Below, one piece after another: positions 1 to 5,529 of a DNA stretch of 7,479 nucleotides. Numbering within the stretch: position 1 is the stretch's first letter; every line of letters begins with the position of its first letter. The notes under the pieces were generated by a model that saw only the letters and a program-made list of their open reading frames with translations, was not told the origin of the DNA and searched no databases. Origin of the DNA: Actinomycetota bacterium (lineage in GTDB: Bacteria > Actinomycetota > Actinomycetes > Nanopelagicales > Nanopelagicaceae). Position numbers and translations under genes: made by a program. The stretch lies in NCBI GenBank assembly GCA_009700155.1, contig WLMP01000039.1, positions 1-7,479 of the forward strand, given 5' to 3'.

Positions 1-139
1 ATGAAGGAAGTGCAACATGTTGTGGCTTTTCACCGTGGCCATAAATAACAGCTGGAATTAATCCATCACGACGAGAACGGCGAGCGGCACCTTTACCAAA
101 CTCAGTGCGGCGAGCGCCTTTGATTGAAATCTCAGCCAT
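1..139 (-). CDS. rplY: Ribosomal protein L25 (CTC type), 5' part only
   Basis: This is the first 46 codons of a large-subunit ribosomal protein of the L25/CTC family, which binds 5S rRNA at the central protuberance. The gene runs off the left edge, so its length and any C-terminal CTC domain cannot be judged. The visible N-terminus reads [20 protein letters not shown], followed by [20 protein letters not shown]. The hallmarks [10 protein letters not shown] and IPAVIYGHG are diagnostic of the family. The ATG at 139-137 is preceded by an AGAGAGAG tract (152-145) that acts as a GA-rich Shine-Dalgarno, 5 bases from the ATG. Arginine codons are all CGC or CGT and GGC/GCC are frequent, unlike the AGA-containing genes upstream, as expected for a highly expressed gene. 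It is the last gene of a glmU-prs-rplY order common in Actinobacteria and probably also has its own promoter and leader (140-265). The identity is near certain. Confidence 0.95.
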   Translation of the reverse strand, partial: MAEISIKGARRTEFGKGAARRSRRDGLIPAVIYGHGEKPQHVALPS

Positions 140-229
140 TGCATCTCTCTCTTCTATTTGGAACTATTTTTTGTTGCATACGTTCCCTAGAGAGAGCCGT
201 CGATTACGGATAAACCCTCGCCGGAACGT
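140..229 (-). promoter_or_regulatory. Candidate bistable 5' leader of rplY
   Basis: This leader, read on the minus strand, has two competing folds. In fold A, ACGUUCC (229-223) pairs with GGAACGU (186-180). That helix encloses GAGGG (219-215) with CUCUC (196-192, one G-U pair) and a small hairpin CCGU (209-206) with ACGG (200-197), loop AAUCG. In fold B, CUCUCUCU (196-189) pairs with the ribosome-binding tract AGAGAGAG (152-145), and inside it GGAAC (186-182) pairs with GUUCC (164-160). The strand 196-180 is used by both folds, so they exclude each other. Fold B would hide the rplY Shine-Dalgarno. The complementarity is seen directly; the switching role and its ligand (perhaps L25 itself) are inference. 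Dinucleotide-repeat tracts can pair by chance, which limits confidence. Confidence 0.45.
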
Positions 230-235
230 GGGGCA

Positions 236-265
236 AGATTAGCGAATCCTTAGGCAAAAGGACAA
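236..265 (-). promoter_or_regulatory. Candidate promoter for rplY
   Basis: On the minus strand TTGTCC (265-260) and TAATCT (241-236) are separated by 18 bases. They match the sigma70-type -35 (4 of 6) and the TAnnnT core of the -10. Transcription would start near 229, just where the first arm of the structured rplY leader begins, which is independent support. The prs stop codon lies 30 bases upstream of the -35. No clear intrinsic terminator separates prs from this site, so read-through from prs may also serve rplY. Confidence 0.4.
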
Positions 266-295
266 ATCCTAAAAAACTAGCGCAGGAATTGGCAA

Positions 296-1267
296 TTAAC
301 TATGGCCGTCAAAGAGGCTAGTTACAGAGCCATCTTCAAAGACCTCTTTAATCGCCCTTGCAAGTAAAGGTGCGATTGAAAGTACTGTTAAATTATCAAA
401 TCTACTTTCTTCAGGTATCGGTAAGGTATTAGTAACTACTACCTCAGATACTCGAGATTTCTTCAAGCGGTCGACTGCAGGTCCTGATAAAACAGCATGT
501 GTTGCGGCAATAATTACATCTTTAGCACCAGCCTCAATTAAGGCATCAACTGCTTTTGTGATTGTGCCAGCTGTATCAATCATGTCATCAATAACTACGC
601 AGGTCATACCCTTAACATCACCAACAACCTTGCCGGTTACTGATTCATTTGGAATTCTTGGATCACGCGTCTTATGAATAAAGGCAATACTGCACCCGCC
701 TAGTAAGTCGCTCCATCTTTCTGCCACCCTTACTCGACCTGAGTCTGGTGAGACAATTACTAAATTTTTTCGGTCAACCTTGCCACCAACATAATTTGTA
801 AGAAGTGGCAGAGCAAATAGATGATCTACTGGACCATCAAAAAATCCTTGAATTTGAGATGTGTGTAAATCAACACACATTAATCGATCGGCACCAGCAG
901 TCTTAAAAAGATCTGCCATTAATCTTGCTGAGATCGGTTCACGTCCGCGATGTTTTTTATCTTGACGGGCATATCCATAGAAAGGTGCTACTACTGTTAT
1001 TCGTTTTGCTGATGCCCGCTTTAACGCATCAACCATAATTAATTGCTCCATGATTTGTTTATTTACTGGAGCGCTATGGCTTTGAATTACAAAGGCATCA
1101 CTGCCTCGAACGCTTTCTTCAAATCTGACAAATATTTCACCATTTGCAAAGTCATATGCAGATGTTGGTGTAATTGGAATACCAAGTTCAGATGCAACTT
1201 CATCTGCTAGCTCTGGATAGCCTCTTCCGGTAAATAACCGCAAACGTTTTTCGGAGGATAAGCGCAA
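296..1267 (-). CDS. prs: Ribose-phosphate pyrophosphokinase (PRPP synthase)
   Basis: The cytosolic enzyme makes PRPP from ribose 5-phosphate and ATP for purine, pyrimidine, histidine, tryptophan and NAD synthesis. The product of about 323 residues has the usual length of class I enzymes. Visible motifs are FANGE (40-44), RQDKK (101-105, ATP contact), the signature VDLHTSQIQGFF (132-143), PDSG (174-177), the flexible catalytic loop HKTRDP (198-203) and the ribose-phosphate loop VVIDDMIDTAGT (224-235). The start is uncertain. The first standard start codon in frame is TTG at 1267, but the strong Shine-Dalgarno AGGGGG (1290-1285) is 17 bases away from it. A CTG at 1276 is 8 bases from that site and would give an N-terminus matching, from memory, the length of the mycobacterial protein. 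An in-frame TAG at 1306-1304 limits further extension. The gene lies 61 bases after glmU, probably co-transcribed. Confidence 0.96.
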   Translation of the reverse strand: MRLSSEKRLRLFTGRGYPELADEVASELGIPITPTSAYDFANGEIFVRFEESVRGSDAFVIQSHSAPVNKQIMEQLIMVDALKRASAKRITVVAPFYGYARQDKKHRGREPISARLMADLFKTAGADRLMCVDLHTSQIQGFFDGPVDHLFALPLLTNYVGGKVDRKNLVIVSPDSGRVRVAERWSDLLGGCSIAFIHKTRDPRIPNESVTGKVVGDVKGMTCVVIDDMIDTAGTITKAVDALIEAGAKDVIIAATHAVLSGPAVDRLKKSRVSEVVVTNTLPIPEESRFDNLTVLSIAPLLARAIKEVFEDGSVTSLFDGHS

Positions 1268-1282
1268 TTCGTTCAGTTTAGC

Positions 1283-1291
1283 TTCCCCCTC
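1283..1291 (-). promoter_or_regulatory. Ribosome-binding site of prs that questions its start
   Basis: GAGGGGGAA on the minus strand is the best Shine-Dalgarno before prs. It lies too far (17 bases from the AGGGGG core) from the TTG at 1267 and at a normal distance (8 bases) from an in-frame CTG at 1276. It directly follows a small hairpin, TCAC/GTGA (1301-1298 with 1293-1290), and a perfect 10-base palindrome AACCTAGGTT (1310-1301). Confidence 0.6.
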
Positions 1292-1328
1292 ACTGTGGTG
1301 AACCTAGGTTAACTCTACTAGTAATTCC

Positions 1329-2750
1329 TTACTCTTTTGCACCAGCTTTTTTAGCAGCCGCAGCAGATTTACTATCTTTTCGCTTTTTTAGAACCCAACC
1401 TAAGATATTTACTTGTCGAGCGCGGCCAATTCCCATCGCCCCTGCTGGGACATCTTCATTTATAACCGAGCCAGCAGCGGTATAGGCACCATCGCCGACC
1501 GTTACTGGTGCTACCAGCATGGTGTCACTGCCAATTCGAACCTGATCACCAATTTTGGTTTGATGTTTGTTTTCACCATCATAATTCACAAATACAGTAG
1601 CGGCGCCAATATTGCTCTCTTGACCAATCTGCGCATCTCCTACATATGACAGGTGGGCAACCTTTGAGCCTTTACCAATTGTTGAATTCTTTATCTCAAC
1701 AAAGGCGCCAACCTTGCTCTCATTATCTAGCAATGTTCCTTTGCGTAGATAGGTATATGGACCAACCTTTGCGCCTTTTCCAATTTTAGATTTTGTTGCA
1801 AAGCTTTCAATAACACTTGCCTCTTCTGCTACTTCACAATCTACCAAGGTAGTGCGAGGTCCGATTATGGCTGCTGATTTTATTATTGATTTTCCACTAA
1901 TTGCACTTGAAGGATAGATAACTACATCTGATTCAATTCTAACTTCAGTATCAATCCAAGTAGTTGTTGGATCGATAATAGTGACACCATTTAACATATG
2001 CTGATTATTAATTCGATCTCGCATAATAGCTGCACACTCAGCTAATTGCGTGCGATCATTAATTCCTAGGGTTTCGGTGTAATCATTAGAAAGAATTGCA
2101 AAAGCATTTGCACCACTCTTATTAATTAGTTCAATTGTGTCGGTTAGATATAGCTCTTTTTGGGCATTATCACTTTGTAAATCATTTATCACCTGGCGAA
2201 GGGTTTTTAAATCAAATAAATAGACCCCGGTGTTGATTTCATCAATTTCTTTTTGGGAATCGGTCGCATCTTTTTCCTCAATAATTTTAGAGATCAAACC
2301 ATTATCTGCCCGAATAATTCGACCATACCCAGTTGGATCTGGAAGTAGCGCAGTTAAGACCGAGGCTTGATTTTTATCATTATGGTGGGCATCTAAAAAT
2401 TCCTGCAAAGTCTGTGTAGTTAAAAGTGGAGTATCTCCAGCCAGAATTAATACTGTGCCATCACCGCTATGTTCTGCTAAAGCAATTTGGGTTGCACCCC
2501 CGGTGCCATTACGCTTTTTTTGTTCAACAGTTTTAATTTTTGAAGAGATCGTAGATAAATGCTCAACGACAGCATCTTTATCGGCGCCAACAACTACTGT
2601 TGTATTTTTTGCTGAAATCGGCGCAACAGCTGCTAAAACATTCTCAATTATGCTTCGACCGGCAATTTCATGAAGGACTTTTGCCTTACTTGATTTCATT
2701 CTGGTGCCATCACCTGCTGCGAGGACAATGACAAGATCTAACTTACTCAT
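1329..2750 (-). CDS. glmU: Bifunctional GlmU: GlcN-1-P acetyltransferase / GlcNAc-1-P uridylyltransferase
   Basis: GlmU performs the last two steps to UDP-GlcNAc: acetyl-CoA-dependent acetylation of glucosamine 1-phosphate, then uridylyl transfer from UTP. It feeds peptidoglycan synthesis in the cytosol. The 473 residues match the family's two domains. The N-terminal nucleotidyltransferase has LAAGDGTRM (10-18), KVLHEIAGR (24-32), NGTGGA (81-86), GDTPLL (105-110) and NTGVY (173-177). The C-terminal left-handed beta-helix has hexapeptide repeats from about 255 to 435, with RKGT (336-339), KVAHLSYVGD (363-372, likely catalytic His366) and NYDGENKHQTKIG (389-401). The last 20 or so residues are a Lys/Ala-rich, probably disordered tail, as in other actinobacterial GlmU. 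A GTG lies directly before the ATG (2753-2751), but the Shine-Dalgarno AAAGGGG is 6 bases from the ATG and 3 from the GTG, so ATG is preferred. The gene follows tRNA-Gln by 20 bases. Confidence 0.97.
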   Translation of the reverse strand: MSKLDLVIVLAAGDGTRMKSSKAKVLHEIAGRSIIENVLAAVAPISAKNTTVVVGADKDAVVEHLSTISSKIKTVEQKKRNGTGGATQIALAEHSGDGTVLILAGDTPLLTTQTLQEFLDAHHNDKNQASVLTALLPDPTGYGRIIRADNGLISKIIEEKDATDSQKEIDEINTGVYLFDLKTLRQVINDLQSDNAQKELYLTDTIELINKSGANAFAILSNDYTETLGINDRTQLAECAAIMRDRINNQHMLNGVTIIDPTTTWIDTEVRIESDVVIYPSSAISGKSIIKSAAIIGPRTTLVDCEVAEEASVIESFATKSKIGKGAKVGPYTYLRKGTLLDNESKVGAFVEIKNSTIGKGSKVAHLSYVGDAQIGQESNIGAATVFVNYDGENKHQTKIGDQVRIGSDTMLVAPVTVGDGAYTAAGSVINEDVPAGAMGIGRARQVNILGWVLKKRKDSKSAAAAKKAGAKE

Positions 2751-2756
2751 CACTAG

Positions 2757-2763
2757 CCCCTTT
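2757..2763 (-). promoter_or_regulatory. Ribosome-binding site of glmU
   Basis: AAAGGGG on the minus strand lies 6 bases from the ATG at 2750 and decides this start over the adjacent GTG at 2753. It sits only 7 bases past the tRNA-Gln 3' CCA, so glmU's leader after tRNA processing would be about 20 bases. Confidence 0.65.
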
Positions 2764-2770
2764 CTTTTGG

Positions 2771-2845
2771 TGGCTCCGCCACCAGGTATCGATCCTGGAC
2801 CCTGAGCTTCAAAGGCTCATGTGCTAGCCACTACACAATGGCGGA
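2771..2845 (-). tRNA. tRNA-Gln (anticodon UUG), CCA encoded
   Basis: The 75 bases fold into a full cloverleaf. The acceptor is UCCGCCA with UGGCGGA, 7 bp. The D stem is GUGU/GCAC with a GG-containing loop. The anticodon stem UGAGC/GCUCA has loop CUUUGAA, giving anticodon UUG. The T stem is CCAGG/CCUGG. The discriminator is G73, followed by an encoded CCA. The U1-A72 pair is the known identity element read by the amidotransferase GatCAB, so charging is probably by GluRS followed by transamidation (inference). The T loop is AUCGAUA, with A rather than the usual U at position 54. The gene lies between ispE (29 bases away) and glmU (20 bases to its ATG). A second CCA follows the encoded CCA directly. 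Confidence 0.96.
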
Positions 2846-2858
2846 ACCTGAATTATCC

Positions 2859-2888
2859 CTTATAACTGGATAAATTAAAAACTTTCAA
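2859..2888 (-). promoter_or_regulatory. Promoter for tRNA-Gln and glmU-prs
   Basis: TTGAAA (2888-2883) and TATAAG (2864-2859) are separated by 18 bases on the minus strand. Each matches the sigma70-type consensus at 5 of 6 positions, the best promoter in the window. Transcription would start near 2852, giving a leader of about 7 bases before the mature tRNA. The -35 lies inside the last codons of ispE. A second -10-like hexamer, GATAAT (2857-2852), would start transcription at the tRNA itself and is less likely. Confidence 0.65.
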
Positions 2889-3795
2889 TTATTCGTGCGC
2901 CAGGTACTGGTCCAGTTGCTCTTACAACTGATGAAACAACCCCACTAGCACTTAATGCAACAGTTAAATCCATCGCGTGCTCATCACTTGATACCAAGAA
3001 AGCAACAGTAGGTCCTGAACCAGAGACAATACCGCCAAGTGCTCCGTAATCAACTCCTACATCTAAAACTAATCTAAGCGCTGGTCTTAATGAACAAGCC
3101 GCTGATTGCAAATCATTACTTAGAGATTTACCTAATGCTTTAGCATCACCTGCTCGAAGTGCTTGCATTAATGGCTCACTAACTTGTGGAGTAGCAATTG
3201 ATAAACCTTCACGTAATCGATCACACTCTTGATAAACCGATGGCGTTGCCAGTCCCTGACCAGATAATGCAAGTACCCAAAAATAATTTCCTTTAGCAAG
3301 TGCTGGAGTTATTTGATCTCCTCTGCCTGATCCAATTGCTACCCCACCGCAAATTGAAAATGGTACATCGCTACCAATTTTGCTACCAACAGATTCCATT
3401 TCATCTCGAGAAAGTCCTAATTCAAATAATGAATCTAACCCAACTATTACACCAGCAGCATCTGCACTTCCACCCGCCATACCACCAGCAACTGGAATCT
3501 CTTTTTTCAACTTAATTACTAAATCTGTTGGTAGGTCATAAGTTTTAATCATTAGATCAGCTGCGCGAATTGCTAAGTTACTGCTATCTGCCGGCACACC
3601 GCTAGAAGTTTGACCTGAAATATCAATTGTTAAACCATTTCCAACTGGGGCAGTTGCCACACTTACATCATCGAAAAGTGAGATTGCTTGAAATACTGTT
3701 ATCACTTCATGGTAGCCATCACTACCAAGTGGGCCAACAGATAATTGCAGATTTACCTTTGCAGGCACTCTGGCAATAACACCTCTAGATCTCAT
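2875..3795 (-). CDS. ispE: 4-diphosphocytidyl-2-C-methyl-D-erythritol kinase
   Basis: This GHMP-family kinase phosphorylates CDP-ME with ATP, the fourth step of the MEP pathway to isoprenoids. It thereby supplies quinone side chains and the undecaprenyl carrier. The 306 residues are a normal length. Visible features are PAKVNL (11-16, conserved Lys13), the glycine-rich ATP loop PVAGGMAGGSADAAG (101-115), GSDVPF (141-146, likely catalytic Asp143) and SGSGPT (258-263). The ATG at 3795 is the only sensible start. No convincing Shine-Dalgarno precedes it; instead a perfect 5-bp hairpin AAAGC/GCUUU (3816-3812 with 3806-3802) fills the 27-base gap after ksgA. Translation may depend on coupling to ksgA (inference). 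The ksgA-ispE order is common in Actinobacteria. The identity is secure. Confidence 0.96.
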   Translation of the reverse strand: MRSRGVIARVPAKVNLQLSVGPLGSDGYHEVITVFQAISLFDDVSVATAPVGNGLTIDISGQTSSGVPADSSNLAIRAADLMIKTYDLPTDLVIKLKKEIPVAGGMAGGSADAAGVIVGLDSLFELGLSRDEMESVGSKIGSDVPFSICGGVAIGSGRGDQITPALAKGNYFWVLALSGQGLATPSVYQECDRLREGLSIATPQVSEPLMQALRAGDAKALGKSLSNDLQSAACSLRPALRLVLDVGVDYGALGGIVSGSGPTVAFLVSSDEHAMDLTVALSASGVVSSVVRATGPVPGARIIESF

Positions 3796-3822
3796 GATGC
3801 CAAAGCGTATTGCTTTAACAAC

Positions 3823-4671
3823 TTACTTGGTGGAATTGCCGTTAACTAATTGCATACCAATCTGAAGAAACTCTTCTACGGTTAAAACCTCTCCTCGAAC
3901 AGTTGGGTCAATCCCAGCAGAGATTAGAGTTTGCTCTGCATTAGATCCCAATAGCTGCGAAAGGGCACTCCTTAGCATTTTTCGTCGCTTTGCAAATGCC
4001 TGATCGATAACTAAGAAGGTTGCTTCTTTTTCGGTTTGACTACCAAGTGGTTTGTGTCGATCAAAGCGAACAAGGGATGAATCAACATTAGGCACTGGCC
4101 AAAAAACTGATCTACTAACTGTTCCTGCTAATTTAAGAGTTGCCCACCAATTAGCCTTGACAGTTGGTGATCCATAATCTTTGTTATTTGCTGAGGCCGC
4201 TAGCCGATCTGCAACCTCACTTTGCACCATCACAACCCCTCTAGTAATTGATGGGAAATTTTCTAACACATTTAATAAAACTGGTACTGAAACGTTATAA
4301 GGAAGATTTGCAACTAATACTGTTGGCTCAATTGGTAGTTCAGTAACCACCATAGCGTCCTGATTTATAACGATTAAATTATCACTATTAAACCCACGAT
4401 CTTTAGTTGTTACTGGCAACTGATTGGCTAGTCGGTCATCAATTTCAATTGCGATTACCTGTTTAGCTTCATCTAAAAGGGCTAATGTTAAAGATCCTAA
4501 ACCTGGGCCAATTTCTAAAGCAACATCAGATGAGTTAACTTCGGCTAACTTAACTATTTTTCGACAAGTATTAGCATCTACTACAAAATTTTGCCCTAAT
4601 TTTTTTGTCGGTTTCAGATTAAGTGCTTGTGCTAAAGATCTAATCTCAACTGCACCTAATAGATTTGTCAT
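3823..4671 (-). CDS. rsmA: 16S rRNA (adenine1518/1519-N6)-dimethyltransferase
   Basis: RsmA, also called KsgA, uses S-adenosylmethionine to dimethylate two neighbouring adenines near the 3' end of 16S rRNA, a late quality check in 30S assembly. Its loss classically gives kasugamycin resistance. The 282-residue product has the N-terminal LGQNF (25-29) and the SAM-binding loop EIGPGLGSLT (53-62). It also has the acidic EID (76-78) that contacts the SAM ribose, the catalytic motif NLPY (122-125) and the rRNA-contacting FAKRRKMLRSAL (226-237). The tatD stop TAA is followed directly by the ATG (no gap). The Shine-Dalgarno GGAAAG lies in the end of tatD with 6 bases to the ATG, which implies translational coupling. 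The gene rpfB, found between these two in mycobacteria, is absent here. Confidence 0.97.
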   Translation of the reverse strand: MTNLLGAVEIRSLAQALNLKPTKKLGQNFVVDANTCRKIVKLAEVNSSDVALEIGPGLGSLTLALLDEAKQVIAIEIDDRLANQLPVTTKDRGFNSDNLIVINQDAMVVTELPIEPTVLVANLPYNVSVPVLLNVLENFPSITRGVVMVQSEVADRLAASANNKDYGSPTVKANWWATLKLAGTVSRSVFWPVPNVDSSLVRFDRHKPLGSQTEKEATFLVIDQAFAKRRKMLRSALSQLLGSNAEQTLISAGIDPTVRGEVLTVEEFLQIGMQLVNGNSTK

Positions 4672-5526
4672 TTAAAACTTTCCAAAGATCCGCTCAGAGT
4701 TTTCAGAGATTGCAGCAGCTAAATAATCAGCTGATATACCTCTGACATCTGCAATAACTCTTAAAGTATTTGGAATTTGTGCTGGGGTATTTAAAGCACC
4801 ACGATTTGGCATCGGGCAAAGAAATGGTGAATCTGTCTCTACTAGCATTAACTCGATTGGTATAAATTCTGCTGCTTGCCTTAATTCTGGTGCGTTTTTA
4901 AATGTAACTGTGCCAGCAAAGGAGAGAAAATAGCCATTTGATACACACTCTTTAGCCATATCAAGATCTCCTGAAAAGCAGTGGAAGATAGTTTTTTCTG
5001 GTGCTTGTTCTTCCATTAATAAGTCAAGTACCGCTCTATGTGCATCCCGATCATGAATTACTAAAGCTTTATCATTTTCTTTGGCAATCTTTATATGACG
5101 GCGAAATGAGTACTTTTGCTTCTCTTGTAGCTCTGGTGGAGTTCTAAAAAAATCTAATCCGGTTTCACCAATTGCTCTAACTCGTGGATTCTTAGCTAAC
5201 TCTTGAATTACTTGTAAATCTTTCTCTAAATCATCAACAACAGGTGCTTCATTTGGATGAAGTGCTACCGCAGCCAAAACTCTTCCTACAAAAGCTTCAG
5301 CACACTTGACCGACCAAATAGATTGCTCTGCTGAATATCCAACCTGAACAACTCGATCTATTCCAACGCTAGCAGCTTCATCTAAAGTTTCTTTTATAAG
5401 TGGTGAATCTGGCTCGCTATTGTGAATTAACTCGAGGTGGGCATGTGAATCAACAGTTTTACTATTAAGTGGAGTTGGAAGTGGACCAGGCTTTCTATCT
5501 AGATCGCGATTATGACGATCTGCCAT
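4672..5526 (-). CDS. tatD: TatD-family metal-dependent hydrolase / deoxyribonuclease
   Basis: TatD proteins are cytosolic TIM-barrel metal-dependent hydrolases with 3'-5' exonuclease activity on DNA or RNA. Despite the name they are not needed for Tat export. The 284 residues show all metal-site motifs: DSHAHL (26-31, His28 and His30), GETGLDF (120-126, Glu121), HDRDAH (158-163, His158), HCFSG (182-186, His182) and ETDSPF (230-235, Asp232). The conserved PNRGALNTP (240-248) follows. About 22 polar, proline-containing residues precede the barrel. A short extension of this kind is usual in actinobacterial members, so the ATG at 5526 is accepted. AGAGG lies 11 bases upstream of it, inside the end of metG, and the gap to metG is 3 bases. 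The true substrate cannot be told from sequence. Confidence 0.94.
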   Translation of the reverse strand: MADRHNRDLDRKPGPLPTPLNSKTVDSHAHLELIHNSEPDSPLIKETLDEAASVGIDRVVQVGYSAEQSIWSVKCAEAFVGRVLAAVALHPNEAPVVDDLEKDLQVIQELAKNPRVRAIGETGLDFFRTPPELQEKQKYSFRRHIKIAKENDKALVIHDRDAHRAVLDLLMEEQAPEKTIFHCFSGDLDMAKECVSNGYFLSFAGTVTFKNAPELRQAAEFIPIELMLVETDSPFLCPMPNRGALNTPAQIPNTLRVIADVRGISADYLAAAISENSERIFGKF

Positions 5527-5529
5527 AAA

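Noticed and set aside
160..186. GGAAC...GTTCC as a stand-alone terminator or operator
   Set aside because: The 17-base loop and the lack of a following T tract argue against a terminator; it makes more sense as the inner helix of the rplY leader fold.
250..295. Intrinsic terminator after prs (T6 run at 276-271)
   Set aside because: No stable GC-rich stem precedes the T run; the nearby TTAGG/CCTAA and AGGA/UCCU stems are weak and lie after it.
1413..1649. Plus-strand open frame of 78 codons inside glmU
   Set aside because: It is antisense to the conserved GlmU acetyltransferase domain, has no recognisable motif and is a by-product of its codon pattern.
2455..2673. Plus-strand open frame of 72 codons inside glmU
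   Set aside because: Antisense to the GlmU nucleotidyltransferase domain; no ribosome-binding site or family resemblance.
2751..2753. GTG as the start of glmU
   Set aside because: It would leave only 3 bases to the Shine-Dalgarno; the next codon, ATG, has a normal 6-base spacing.
3300..3515. Plus-strand open frame of 71 codons inside ispE
   Set aside because: Antisense to the GHMP kinase core; low-complexity, Leu/Gln/His-rich translation typical of a shadow frame.
4424..4675. Plus-strand open frame of 83 codons inside rsmA
   Set aside because: Antisense to the SAM-binding domain of RsmA; no supporting signal.
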